Source of the DNA: Johnsonella sp.
GTDB lineage: Bacteria > Bacillota > Clostridia > Lachnospirales > Lachnospiraceae
Reading direction: 5' to 3'
DNA length: 64,000 bases
Assembly (NCBI GenBank): GCA_030529445.1
Contig: JAUMWW010000007.1
Coordinates: 39,731 to 103,730 of the forward strand
The position numbers and the translations under genes were made by a program. Shown here piece after piece: positions 41,685 to 51,483 of the stretch. The notes below the pieces were generated by a model that saw only the letters and a program-made list of their open reading frames with translations, was not told where the DNA came from and did not search any database. Every line of letters starts with the position of its first letter. Position 1 is the first letter of the stretch.

Positions 41685-42915
41685 AATCTATATTCGCTCC
41701 CGCACACCAGCCCGTCGACCAGGCGATTTGTAAATTATATCCGCCGGTCAGCGCATCAAGATCCAAAACCTCTCCGGCAAAGTAAAGATTTTTAACGAGT
41801 CTTGATTCCATCGTGGAGGGATTGATCTCCTTTATTTCTATTCCGCCCTTGGTAATCACGGCTTCATTAAATCCTCTTGTCGAGGATATCGTAAACTCCA
41901 ATTGCTTTAAGCTCCTGAGCAGGGCACTTCTTTCTTCCCTGCTGATCTGATAAACCTCCTCATCCTCCTCTGCCCCGGACTGTCTGATCACCTCCGGAAT
42001 GAGCTTTGAGGGCAAAAGATCCGCCAATGCATTTTTCAGGCGCTTATTGCGGTATTTGGAAAAATCCCTCAGTATCCTCTCATCCAGCTGCTTATCGTCG
42101 AGCGCAGGCTTAAGGTCTATCCTCAGCCGAAGCTTTTTCTCCTGTAAAATCCTGCCCGCATACGCGCTTGCCGAAAGAATCAGCGGACCGCTCACTCCGA
42201 AATGCGTAAATAAGAGCTCTCCGAAATCCGAAAAAATCTCTTTTTCCCCGCAAAAAACGGATGCCCTGATATTTCTGAGCGAAAGCCCCTGCAAGCCGGC
42301 AGCCTCCGGCTCCTCTATATTGAAAGGAACGAGGGAGGGGCTGCAGTGGCATATTCGATGTCCCGCCTCCTTGGCAAAACGGTATCCGTCTCCGGTCGAG
42401 CCGGTACCTCTGTAGCTTAGCCCTCCGGTCGCCACGATGACGGCATCCCCGCGGATCTTCTCTCCGCCTTTTTTCAGTTCTATTCCTATGCAGCTTCCTC
42501 CCTCGATCAGCAGTCCTCCCACCTCCGTATTGAGATAAAGCTCCACCCCGTACTCATCGAGCAGTTTCCGAAATGCCTTCAATACATCGGAGGAATGCCC
42601 GGAAACCGGAAAGACCCGATTTCCCCTCTCTATGCAGAGCGGGCATCCCGCATCTTCTACCATCCTCATGATGTCTTCATTGGTAAAGGCTTGAAATGCG
42701 CTGTAAAGAAACTTCGGATTGCTGACCACATGCTCCATGACCGTCTTCATATCCGAGGCGTTGGTGAGATTGCAGCGGCCTTTTCCCGTAATAAAAAGTT
42801 TTTTTCCGATCTTTTCATTTTTTTCGTACATCCTCACCCGATGACCGCCTGCCGCAGCGGAAATCGCCGCAATCAAGCCCGCAGCCCCCGCTCCTATAAT
42901 CAAAACCTCGCTCAT
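41677..42915 (-). CDS. BaiN/HI0933-type NAD(P)/FAD-dependent oxidoreductase
   Basis: 412 residues from ATG 42915 after AGAGGAG. The FAD site is IIGAGAAGLIAAISAAAGG, followed by GKKLFITGKGRCNLTNAS, the signature of the YhiN/HI0933/BaiN family. The C-terminus has the second FAD site, LYFAGEVLDLDALTGGYNLQ. In bile-acid-converting Clostridia the related BaiN reduces steroid double bonds, but most members, including those linked to cmk, have no proven substrate. Confidence 0.88.
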   Translation of the reverse strand: MSEVLIIGAGAAGLIAAISAAAGGHRVRMYEKNEKIGKKLFITGKGRCNLTNASDMKTVMEHVVSNPKFLYSAFQAFTNEDIMRMVEDAGCPLCIERGNRVFPVSGHSSDVLKAFRKLLDEYGVELYLNTEVGGLLIEGGSCIGIELKKGGEKIRGDAVIVATGGLSYRGTGSTGDGYRFAKEAGHRICHCSPSLVPFNIEEPEAAGLQGLSLRNIRASVFCGEKEIFSDFGELLFTHFGVSGPLILSASAYAGRILQEKKLRLRIDLKPALDDKQLDERILRDFSKYRNKRLKNALADLLPSKLIPEVIRQSGAEEDEEVYQISREERSALLRSLKQLEFTISSTRGFNEAVITKGGIEIKEINPSTMESRLVKNLYFAGEVLDLDALTGGYNLQIAWSTGWCAGANIDYV

Positions 42916-42997
42916 TTCTTCTCCTCTTGTCTGCGATCTCTTCCTCAAATGAGCAGCGCTTTTTTACACTTTTTCCCCGCTTTTTGCAAAACCGGCA

Positions 42998-44317
42998 TTA
43001 TAAGGCGGCAATCACAAAAATATCATAAATCGCCTTCATCGCCGCCTCAAAATCGCTGTCCCGGATTCCGATAATAATATTAAACTCGGAAGATCCCTGG
43101 TCGATCATCTTAATATTAATATGCGCATGCGCGAGCGCCGAAAACACTCTTCCCGCCGTTCCTCTGGTCGCACGCATCCCCCTGCCCACGACGGCAATCA
43201 GGGCAAGATTGGATTCCATCTCGATCGAATCCGGCGCAGCGAGGCGGTGGATTCCGGCTACGACGCGCTGCTCCTTGTCTTCAAACTCCTCCTGGTGCAC
43301 GATGACGGACATCGTATCGATACCGGAGGGCACATGCTCAATCGAGATTCCGTTTTTTTCGAAGACTTCAAGAACCTTGCGGCAAAATCCGACCTCCGTA
43401 TTCATCATCGCCTTATCGATATTGATCGAACAGAATCCTCTCTTGCCGGCGATTCCGGTAATCGTATACTTCGGCTTTTTACAGGTGCTTTCGACAATCA
43501 TCGTTCCCTTATCCTGCGGTCTGTTCGTATTCCTTATATTGATCGGGATTCCTTCCTCCCGGACCGGAAAAATCGCATCCTCATGCAGGACGCTTGCCCC
43601 CATATAGGCAAGCTCTCTTAACTCTCTATAGGTAATCGTATCGATCACCGCCGGATCTTCAATGATTCTCGGATCGGCAACGAGCACGCCGGAAACATCC
43701 GTCCAGTTTTCATACACATCCGCATGGATTGCTCTGGCAATCAGAGATCCGGTGATATCCGATCCCCCTCTGGAAAAGGTTCGTATCCTGCCCGAAGCCT
43801 CGCTTCCGTAAAATCCCGGAATAACCGCTCTCTCGGTCTTCTCGAGCGCAGCCCCTATTTTTTGGTTGGTAAGCTCCGCATCCAGTATCCCCTTTTCATT
43901 GAAACGGATGAGGCTTGCCGCATCGATAAACTCATATCCGAGATATTTTGCCATAATGATGCCGTTTAGGTATTCCCCTCGGGAAGCGGCATATTCCCTG
44001 CCCGCCCCCGAAAGAAAATCGTTTTCTATCTTTGCAAACTCCTCCTTGAGATCCAGCTCCAGCCCCAGCCCCTCTATGATCTCTGCGTATCTGGATTTGA
44101 TCTTTTCAAAAAGCTTTTTATACGAGCTCTTTGCTTCAACCGCCGCATAGACCTCGTAAAGCAGATCCGTCACCTTCTCATCCTTATTATCCCTCTTTCC
44201 CGGGGCGGATGGCACCACATATCTCCTGGAAGAATCCTCTCTGATAATCTCTCCGACTTTTTTAAACTGTCTTGCGCTGGCAAGAGAGCTTCCTCCGAAT
44301 TTTACTACTTTATTCAT
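42998..44317 (-). CDS. Aspartate kinase
   Basis: 439 residues, single-function type. VVKFGGSSLASARQFKKVGE at the start is the kinase signature, GFYGSEASGRIRTFSRGGSDIT binds aspartate, and two ACT domains occupy about 290-439 (ITGIAGKRGFCSINI, LIAVVGRGMRATRGTAGRVF). It starts the lysine/threonine/methionine pathway and is probably feedback-controlled through the ACT domains. No lysine riboswitch is visible in the 34-base gap before it. Confidence 0.93.
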   Translation of the reverse strand: MNKVVKFGGSSLASARQFKKVGEIIREDSSRRYVVPSAPGKRDNKDEKVTDLLYEVYAAVEAKSSYKKLFEKIKSRYAEIIEGLGLELDLKEEFAKIENDFLSGAGREYAASRGEYLNGIIMAKYLGYEFIDAASLIRFNEKGILDAELTNQKIGAALEKTERAVIPGFYGSEASGRIRTFSRGGSDITGSLIARAIHADVYENWTDVSGVLVADPRIIEDPAVIDTITYRELRELAYMGASVLHEDAIFPVREEGIPINIRNTNRPQDKGTMIVESTCKKPKYTITGIAGKRGFCSINIDKAMMNTEVGFCRKVLEVFEKNGISIEHVPSGIDTMSVIVHQEEFEDKEQRVVAGIHRLAAPDSIEMESNLALIAVVGRGMRATRGTAGRVFSALAHAHINIKMIDQGSSEFNIIIGIRDSDFEAAMKAIYDIFVIAAL

Positions 44318-44351
44318 CTTTCTTCATCCTCTGCTGCCGCAATTGCTTTCT

Positions 44352-47300
44352 TTACCTGAAATATTCCACTCCGGACTCAAATATTTTGATATCCTGTTCT
44401 CCGTAAATATTTTTTGCCACTCCCAAGCCCCTTCTCTCGCTATGCAGCATCTTTCCGAAGACTCTGCCGTCCTCGCTGGTAATTCCCTCTACCGCCATAT
44501 AGGAGCCGTTAATATTCCATTCCTCATCCATAGTCGGATTGCCCTCGGGATCCGTATACCTTGTTGCAATCTGTCCTTTGGCAAAGAGTCTTTCCAAGAC
44601 CTCCCGATTGGCAACAAAGCGCCCCTCTCCGTGAGATGCAGGATTGACATAAACCTTGGAAAGCTCCGCCTTCATCAGCCAGGGAGAGAGCTTGCTCACC
44701 ACCTGAGTATAAGCCATCTTCGCAACATGCCTTCCTATGCTGTTCATTGCAAGCGTAGGCGAATCTTCATTCTGTATTCCCACCCTGGCATCGGGAAGGA
44801 GCCCCGTCTTGATCAATGCCTGAAAACCGTTGCAAATGCCGAGAATCAAGCCGTCCCTCTCCTCCAGAAGCTTATGGATTTCCTCCCGGATTACCTCGTT
44901 TCTGAGCACGGCGGCAAAGAATTTTGCGGATCCCTCCGGCTCGTCTCCCGCGGAAAATCCTCCCGGAAGCATCAGGATCTGGGCATTTGCAATCTCTTTT
45001 CTGAAGCATTCTATGCTTGAGCGGATATCCTCCGAGCTTAAATTCCTGAATACCGCCTCGGATACTTCCGCTCCCGCTCTCAGGAAAGCCCTCCTCGAAT
45101 CATCCTCGCAGTTCGTACCCGGCATAATCGGGATAAATACCTTCGGCACCGCCTTTTTATGCCTGCATATATAGAGCTTATCCGGGATAAAAAGCTTGTT
45201 TTCCAAAAGCTCTCTTTCCTCGGATACCCTTGTCGGAAATACCGGCTCCAGCTTATGCTGATAGGATTTTATCGCCTCTTCCAGATCAATTCTGATATCT
45301 GCATACTCTATTTTTTCTTCTTTGCCGACCTCTCCCACTATCGTATAGTAAAATCCGAGCTTCTCCACATTCTCCGGAGCTACCTCCGCAAGGATATTGC
45401 CCCATGCGGGAGCAAAAAGCTCTCTCCGATCAAAATGATGCTCTATTCTGAATCCGAGCCTGCTGCCGAAAGCCATCTTCGAGAGCGCCTCCGCAAGACC
45501 GAATCTTCCGAGTGCAAAGGCGGAAGCGATAAAGCCTGATTTTACCGCCTGATAAAAGCCTCCATACTGGGTCTTCACCTGCTCGTAAACCGGCAGATCG
45601 AAATCATCCCTTTCTATCCTGAGCAGAACCAGCTTATTGCCTGCCTGCTTAAGATCCGAGCTGAGCGCCTCCCGATGGCTTCCCATCGCCACCGCAAAGG
45701 AAACCAGAGTAGGGGGAACATCCATATCCTGAAAGCTTCCGGACATCGAATCCTTTCCTCCGATGGAGGCAAGTTCCATTCCTTTTTGCGCGCTGTATGC
45801 GCCGAGCAATGCCGCAAAAGGCTGGCTCCATCTGTAGGGATCCTCACTCATTCTTCGGAAATATTCCTGGAAGGTGAAATGGATCTTTTGATAATCTCCG
45901 CCTCCCGCCACAATCCTCGCGGTCGAGTCGATCACCGCATAAACCGCTCCGTGATAGGGGCTCCAGCTTGATAAATAGGGATCGAATCCGTAGCTCATCA
46001 TGCTGATCATATCCGACTGCCTTCCTACCATCGGAAGCTTCGCGCTCATCAGCTGCATCTCGCTCAGCTGATACTTTCCTCCATGCGGCATGTTTACCGT
46101 TCCCGATCCTATGGAGGCGTCAAACATTTCCACCAGCCCTTTTTGAGAGCATACATTCAGATCCGAAAGCATTTCAAGCCAGGAAGCCTTGATATCCTCT
46201 GCTTCTTTGAGAGCAAAGAGGCTTTCCTCCCTCCGGGGAAGCTCTACCATAACCTCCGCTTCCTGATGCGCTCCGTTCGTATCGAGAAAGGCTCTGGAAA
46301 GATCCACGATCGTCTTTCCCCTCCATCTCATCTTAAGCCTCTGCTCTTTTGTCACCTCGGCAACCAAAGTCGCCTCCAGATTCTCCTCCGCCGCAAATGC
46401 GAGAAAGCGCTCCACATCCTTCGGATCAATGACCACAGCCATCCTCTCCTGAGATTCGGAGATTGCAATCTCCGTTCCGTCCAGACCCGCATACTTTTTC
46501 GGCACCTTATCCAGATCGATATCCAATCCTCCCGCAAGCTCTCCTATCGCTACGGAAACGCCTCCCGCACCGAAGTCATTGCATTTCTTGATCAGAATGC
46601 TGACCTCCGGTCTCCTGAAGAGGCGCTGGATCTTCCTCTCCGTGGGCGGATTGCCCTTCTGTACCTCCGCTCCGCAGGTTTCCATGGAGTCTTCTTTATG
46701 GGCCTTGGATGAGCCGGTCGCTCCTCCGCAGCCGTCGCGTCCCGTTCTTCCTCCCAGAAGTATGATCTGATCGCCCGGATCGGAGCTCTTTCTGACCACA
46801 TCCTCTCTTCTTGCCGCTCCCATCACCGCGCCGATCTCAAGACGCTTCGCCGCATAATCCTTATGATAAATCTCTTTTACATATCCCGTCGCCAAGCCGA
46901 TCTGGTTGCCGTAGGACGAATACCCAGAGGCAGCCCCCAAAACGAGCTTTCTCTGCGGCAGCTTTCCCTTTATCGTATCTTTTAGCGGGAGGGTCGGATC
47001 CGCCGCTCCCGTCACTCTCATCGCCTGGTATACATAAGTTCTTCCGGAAAGCGGATCTCTGATCGCTCCTCCGAGGCAGGTAGCCGCCCCTCCGAAGGGC
47101 TCGATCTCCGTAGGATGGTTATGGGTCTCATTCTTGAAATTGATCAGCCATTCCTCCTCTTTGCCGTCCACCTCCACAGGCACGACGATGGAGCAGGCAT
47201 TGATCTCCTCGCTTTCCTCAAGATCCTTAAGCTTGCCCTCCTTTTTGAGCTTTTTCATTGCAATCAGCGCAAGATCCATCAGAGAAACCGGCTTCTTTTC

Positions 47301-48101
47301 CTTTCCCCGGTAAATCTCCTCTCTATCCTTAAGATAAGCCTCGTAGCTTGCACGCAGAGGCTCTGCATAATACCCCTCATCAAAACCGATGCTTTTAAGC
47401 TCGGTCAAAAACGTCGTATGGCGGCAATGATCCGACCAATAGGTATCCAGAACCCTGATCTCGGTCATCGTGGGATCTCTTTGCTCCTCCTCCTTAAAAT
47501 ACTTTCTGATATGCAAAAAATCCCGATAAGACATCGCAAGATTCATTTCTTGATAAAGCGCCGAAAAAGCCTCCTCATCCATACTGCAAAAATCCCCGAT
47601 CAGGGGCACATCCGCAGGAAGCTCAATGCGGTTTTCCAAGGATTGCGGCTTCTTCTCCGATGCCTGTCTCGAATCGACCGGATTGATGGAGTATTCCTTG
47701 ATCTGTTCAAATTCCCTCTCCGAAACGCTGCCGCTGATAATGTATGTGATCGCCGTCCTTACGATTGCTTCCTCGTTTTCATCGATGAGCTTGATGCACT
47801 GCATTGCGGAATCGGCTCTCTGATCAAACTGACCCGGCAGATATTCCACCGAAAAAATCCTGTCTCCCTCCCGATGGGGAAAGCTTTCTTCATAATACCT
47901 GTCCAGAGGCGGCTCGGAAAAAATCGTATCGACTGCGGTTTGATATGTTTTTTCGGATATGTTTTCAATATCATAGCGAATCAATACTCTGATCTCCTCG
48001 AGCCCGCTTATCCCCAGATAGCTCTCGATCTCCTCCCTCAGCTCCTTCGCCCTGATTGCATAATCCTTCTTTTTTTCAACATAAATTCTTCTGATATTCA
48101 T
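44352..48101 (-). CDS. purL: Phosphoribosylformylglycinamidine synthase, single-chain form
   Basis: 1249 residues from ATG 48101, after GGAGG. Synthase domain motifs include DTYWSDHCRHTTFLTEL, NFKNETHNHPTEIEPFGGAA and GGRTGRDGCGGATGSSKAH. The C-terminal glutamine amidotransferase part has IPIMPGTNCEDDSRRAF, ILGICNGFQALIKTG with the nucleophilic Cys, and NPASHGEGRFV with the His-Gly-Glu. It makes FGAM in purine synthesis from FGAR, glutamine and ATP. Confidence 0.96.
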   Translation of the reverse strand: MNIRRIYVEKKKDYAIRAKELREEIESYLGISGLEEIRVLIRYDIENISEKTYQTAVDTIFSEPPLDRYYEESFPHREGDRIFSVEYLPGQFDQRADSAMQCIKLIDENEEAIVRTAITYIISGSVSEREFEQIKEYSINPVDSRQASEKKPQSLENRIELPADVPLIGDFCSMDEEAFSALYQEMNLAMSYRDFLHIRKYFKEEEQRDPTMTEIRVLDTYWSDHCRHTTFLTELKSIGFDEGYYAEPLRASYEAYLKDREEIYRGKEKKPVSLMDLALIAMKKLKKEGKLKDLEESEEINACSIVVPVEVDGKEEEWLINFKNETHNHPTEIEPFGGAATCLGGAIRDPLSGRTYVYQAMRVTGAADPTLPLKDTIKGKLPQRKLVLGAASGYSSYGNQIGLATGYVKEIYHKDYAAKRLEIGAVMGAARREDVVRKSSDPGDQIILLGGRTGRDGCGGATGSSKAHKEDSMETCGAEVQKGNPPTERKIQRLFRRPEVSILIKKCNDFGAGGVSVAIGELAGGLDIDLDKVPKKYAGLDGTEIAISESQERMAVVIDPKDVERFLAFAAEENLEATLVAEVTKEQRLKMRWRGKTIVDLSRAFLDTNGAHQEAEVMVELPRREESLFALKEAEDIKASWLEMLSDLNVCSQKGLVEMFDASIGSGTVNMPHGGKYQLSEMQLMSAKLPMVGRQSDMISMMSYGFDPYLSSWSPYHGAVYAVIDSTARIVAGGGDYQKIHFTFQEYFRRMSEDPYRWSQPFAALLGAYSAQKGMELASIGGKDSMSGSFQDMDVPPTLVSFAVAMGSHREALSSDLKQAGNKLVLLRIERDDFDLPVYEQVKTQYGGFYQAVKSGFIASAFALGRFGLAEALSKMAFGSRLGFRIEHHFDRRELFAPAWGNILAEVAPENVEKLGFYYTIVGEVGKEEKIEYADIRIDLEEAIKSYQHKLEPVFPTRVSEERELLENKLFIPDKLYICRHKKAVPKVFIPIMPGTNCEDDSRRAFLRAGAEVSEAVFRNLSSEDIRSSIECFRKEIANAQILMLPGGFSAGDEPEGSAKFFAAVLRNEVIREEIHKLLEERDGLILGICNGFQALIKTGLLPDARVGIQNEDSPTLAMNSIGRHVAKMAYTQVVSKLSPWLMKAELSKVYVNPASHGEGRFVANREVLERLFAKGQIATRYTDPEGNPTMDEEWNINGSYMAVEGITSEDGRVFGKMLHSERRGLGVAKNIYGEQDIKIFESGVEYFR

Positions 48102-48152
48102 ACTTCCTCCAAGATGATTATAGTTTTTTATTTGCAAAAACATATCCGGCAG

Positions 48153-48641
48153 TTATACTCTGACCGCAATTTGATTTTTCCTCAGAAATTCTTTAATATG
48201 CTCATCCCACGCCCTCTGCGCCCCCTGATCCATCGAAAAGCCGCTCAGAGAGCATGCGCTGACACAGCAAAGCCTCCTCTCGTCATATCGGATATTCAGA
48301 TAGAGCCCCGAAATATTCGGATCGCAGAGCTCTTTCTCCATAAACCACTTTCTCTTTTCCTCCTCCGAAAGCTTGAGTACGATATGAAAAGACAGGGGGA
48401 GCCGCTTTCCCTTAATCAGCAAAAAAAATACCGGTCTGATTTTTTCCCATTTGGAATATTCCCCTATGCCAAAGCTCTCCTCTTCCCCCTGAGTATAATA
48501 CCCCTTCTTCGTTTTCCCGTCTATAGAAAAAGTATTATAGGTATCTATTCTTGCCTCCGTCATCAAAAATTCATCAAATAAATTTCCGTCAAACAGAGCC
48601 TTCGTAAAAGGCTTTATATCCAAAATCTCATAAGAAACCAT
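48153..48641 (-). CDS. DUF5721-like protein
   Basis: 162 residues, soluble. ARIDTYNTFSIDGKTKKGYY, KIRPVFFLLIKGKRLPLSFH and the C-terminal WDEHIKEFLRKNQI match what I know of DUF5721, a Lachnospiraceae family of unknown function. Its ATG overlaps the stop of the upstream PpiC-type lipoprotein by one base. Confidence 0.55.
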   Translation of the reverse strand: MVSYEILDIKPFTKALFDGNLFDEFLMTEARIDTYNTFSIDGKTKKGYYTQGEEESFGIGEYSKWEKIRPVFFLLIKGKRLPLSFHIVLKLSEEEKRKWFMEKELCDPNISGLYLNIRYDERRLCCVSACSLSGFSMDQGAQRAWDEHIKEFLRKNQIAVRV

Positions 48642-49597
48642 CAGAAAGCCTCCTTATATGCCTGAAAAAAATCTTTTCCCTCATAGGAAAAATCGATATT
48701 CTCGATAAAGCGCTCCCAGACTTCGCCGTCCATGCTGATCTTCATGTCCGCAGTATACTCCTCATAGGCTTTTTTGAGCACCTCGTCCTTCTTGTTTTTT
48801 TCAAGCAGAGCCTTCTTTTCCGCCGTGGCCTTCTCATCATATCCTATCACGCATTTATAAATATGATACTGCCCATCTATTTTTATGATGCCGCTGATCT
48901 CCCCGTCTCCCAGAAGGGAAACCGCCTGATCCGCGGTCTCGGGCAAATCCTCGTGCCCGACCTTGAGGATGATTTCCTTATTCGTCGAACGCAGCCTCGC
49001 AATATTATAAAAATCCGTTCCCTCCGCATTGACCTCGAAGAGTACCTGATCCGCCGTTTCCTTATCATCAAGAATAATGCGCTCAAGCTGCATGACCCTC
49101 GCCTCATTTTCGCTGACTTCCAGATCCTTTACCTCGATCAGGGAATTTCTCAGCTTCTGCGCCAGCGCGTATTGGGTAAAAATCTCTCTGATCTCTTCCT
49201 CCTCAAGCTTTTCCAGCAGCTTTGCATCCTTGGGCAGGCTTTGATAAACGCTTTCCGAGAGCTTTTCAATCTTTTCGCTTTCCTCCTCATCCAGCGCAAT
49301 GCCCCGGGAATCCGCCATTTCATTTAAGACCTTAAGATAGACGAAGAAATGCTTCATTTCCTCCGCAAAGACCTCCCGATAGGTTCTTCCCTCCTCATCC
49401 ATTTTTACCTCCCAGATTTTTTCGGTATAAACCTCCTCTACCTGCTTTCTCTGGGAAAAGCCGATCAGCAGCATCTGTTCCAGGCTGTAGTCCACTTTCA
49501 ATTCTCTTTCTTCCCTCTTCTTTTTCTTCTCCGCTCCGCATCCGAAAAGCAGAGTCAGCGCCAAGAGGGGTAAGAAGATATAAGCCAGTTTCTTCAT
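48641..49597 (-). CDS. PpiC/SurA-like lipoprotein, putative foldase
   Basis: 318 residues. The signal peptide has lipobox LLFGC (Cys20). The helical N-terminal part (about 40-165) resembles the SurA/PrsA chaperone domain, and MQLERIILDDKETADQVLFE to GEISGIIKIDGQYHIYKC (about 170-245) resembles a parvulin PpiC domain, though the catalytic residues are not obvious. Exported folding helper is the likely role. It lies after the HAD phosphatase gene. Confidence 0.75.
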   Translation of the reverse strand: MKKLAYIFLPLLALTLLFGCGAEKKKKREERELKVDYSLEQMLLIGFSQRKQVEEVYTEKIWEVKMDEEGRTYREVFAEEMKHFFVYLKVLNEMADSRGIALDEEESEKIEKLSESVYQSLPKDAKLLEKLEEEEIREIFTQYALAQKLRNSLIEVKDLEVSENEARVMQLERIILDDKETADQVLFEVNAEGTDFYNIARLRSTNKEIILKVGHEDLPETADQAVSLLGDGEISGIIKIDGQYHIYKCVIGYDEKATAEKKALLEKNKKDEVLKKAYEEYTADMKISMDGEVWERFIENIDFSYEGKDFFQAYKEAF

Positions 49598-49626
49598 TCT
49601 TTCTCACCTCTGATTTCCTGTTCGTC

Positions 49627-50412
49627 CTAGAGCAAAAGCTTAAGAATCTTAAGAACGCCGTCGTTTTCAATGGAATCCGCTTCAAATCTCGCCGCTTTCT
49701 TCGCCTCTTCCACGGCATTCGCCATCGCATAGGAATAATATGCGCTTTGGAACATTTCGATATCGTTCCACTGATCTCCGAACACCATCGTCTCTTCCGG
49801 AGCAATTCCCAGGGAATCCTGCAAAAGCTTGATTGCCGATCCCTTGCTCACCCCTTCGTTCATGCAGTCCAGCCACATCTCCCCGGCATATTTCACGGAA
49901 AGCCTTCCGCGAAAGCGCTCGATCAGATAGGCTCCCTGCTCATATACCGGAAGTCTGGAATATGCCGAAATCTTAAGGATCTCTTCATCCAGCTCAAGCA
50001 GATCCTCTACCAGACGGATATCCGCCTTATATCCTTCTTTTACCCAGCCTATGATTCTTTTATCCGGGTAATCCGTATAATAGGAATCCCTGCATGCCGC
50101 AATAACCAGAAAGTTCGGATTCTCCCGCATCGCAAGGATGAGCTCCCTGCAGATCTCCTTATCCAGCTTATAGGAAAAAAGATGTCTGTTTTCCGTCCCG
50201 ATCGAAGCTCCGTTATCCGATATATAAAAAATTCTCTTCTTTACGGGGGCAAAGAGGTTCTCTATGCTCGTGCGATGTCTCCCGCTCGCAGCTGCAAACT
50301 GTATTCCTTTTTCCTTGAGCTTCAGCAGAACCTCGAATATCTCCCGATTAATTTCGGTAGTTCCCTCCCTGACTAGAGTTCCGTCAATATCCGATGCAAT
50401 CAGTTTTATCAT
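49627..50412 (-). CDS. HAD-family (Cof-type) phosphatase
   Basis: 261 residues from ATG 50412. Motif I is ASDIDGTLV, motif II lies in FAAASGRHRTSI, and motif IV is MVFGDQWNDIEMFQSA. The type IIB cap of Cof/YbiV-like enzymes lies between. It probably removes phosphate from a sugar or cofactor phosphate; the substrate is unknown. Confidence 0.9.
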   Translation of the reverse strand: MIKLIASDIDGTLVREGTTEINREIFEVLLKLKEKGIQFAAASGRHRTSIENLFAPVKKRIFYISDNGASIGTENRHLFSYKLDKEICRELILAMRENPNFLVIAACRDSYYTDYPDKRIIGWVKEGYKADIRLVEDLLELDEEILKISAYSRLPVYEQGAYLIERFRGRLSVKYAGEMWLDCMNEGVSKGSAIKLLQDSLGIAPEETMVFGDQWNDIEMFQSAYYSYAMANAVEEAKKAARFEADSIENDGVLKILKLLL

Positions 50413-50485
50413 GTTCTTCCTTTCTCTATGCCTCATTATACTTCAAAAGCACCAGCCACCTTAAGTGAACTGATGCCCTTCTTCG

Positions 50486-50953
50486 TCAGCTGTACATAAG
50501 ATTATTCAATACCAATGCGATCAGCGTCCCGAGAATCGCTCCCATCAATACCTGCAAAGGGGTATGCCCGACAAATTCCTTTAAGGTTTCTTCAAAATCC
50601 CAAGGATGTTCTCTGTCCAAAACCTCGCTCCTCATGATAATATTGAGTATCCGCGCCTGCTTTCCCGTCTCTCTCCTCACTCCCATCGCATCATGCATGA
50701 CCACGATCGCAAAAATCATGCTTACCCCGAATTCGAAGGAAGAAAGACCGTATCTGCACGCCGCCGCAACCGCAAGACCGCAGACGGTCGCACTGTGCGA
50801 GCTCGGCATTCCACCGCTCCCCCAGAGCCTCTCGAGTGAAAATGATTTTGTATACCATAAATCTATAATCGTTTTAAGTACCTGTGCTATAAACCATCCC
50901 GTTATTGCGCTGATCAGCACTTGGTTGGTTGCCAGCTGCTCAAATGTACTCAT
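50486..50953 (-). CDS. DUF212/VPR-type membrane phosphatase-like protein
   Basis: 155 residues with about four membrane spans. GGMPSSHSATVCGLAVAAA and VVMHDAMGVRRETGKQARIL are the conserved motifs of the divergent PAP2-related (DUF212) family. Hydrolysis of a lipid or nucleotide phosphate at the membrane is possible. The gene sits between the HD-domain and HAD genes on the same strand. Confidence 0.85.
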   Translation of the reverse strand: MSTFEQLATNQVLISAITGWFIAQVLKTIIDLWYTKSFSLERLWGSGGMPSSHSATVCGLAVAAACRYGLSSFEFGVSMIFAIVVMHDAMGVRRETGKQARILNIIMRSEVLDREHPWDFEETLKEFVGHTPLQVLMGAILGTLIALVLNNLMYS

Positions 50954-50993
50954 AATCTCTTTCCTATCTCCTCATCTAATAATTTCAACTCTT

Positions 50994-51479
50994 TTATGCC
51001 GGCACGAGCCTCTTCTTGATTCCCTCGAGCGTTTCTCTCAGGCTGCATACCTTATCCGCAAATAAAAGCACCATCCCCTCCGCAGACTTCGGCGGAATCG
51101 GGGTCAGCGGCCACATATGCCGCAGGATCATATTCTGCTCCATCTCATCGACATTGAAATATTTTACCGCATTATCCCTCGCCTTTGCCGGATGCGTCAA
51201 TCCGTGAAAGCGGTCTCCGGTTTCCTGAAAATGCGTATGCCAGTCATAGAGGAAGAAATCATGCAAAAGCGCAGCTCTTGCCGCCCTCCTGTAGTCCAAT
51301 CCCCTCTTCCTGCAAATTCTGTAGGTCATATAGGATACATCGATGCAATGCTCCTTGCAGCTCGTCGTCCCGTGCATCATATACTGATCCATGCTTTTAA
51401 AAATTTCGGAATCGAAGATATCCCGGATGATATCCATATACTCCTTATCCTTTGAAATTGCCATTAATCTATGTTCCAT
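50994..51479 (-). CDS. HD-domain protein
   Basis: 161 residues. The HD metal site is TTSCKEHCIDVSYMTYRIC (first His) and RAALLHDFFLYDW (the HD pair), with a late RHMWPLTPIPP His. A small metal-dependent phosphohydrolase is likely; the substrate is unknown. The gene begins 4 bases after the glgA stop, with AAGGA in front. A second ATG five codons in is possible. Confidence 0.85.
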   Translation of the reverse strand: MEHRLMAISKDKEYMDIIRDIFDSEIFKSMDQYMMHGTTSCKEHCIDVSYMTYRICRKRGLDYRRAARAALLHDFFLYDWHTHFQETGDRFHGLTHPAKARDNAVKYFNVDEMEQNMILRHMWPLTPIPPKSAEGMVLLFADKVCSLRETLEGIKKRLVPA

Positions 51480-51483
51480 ATCC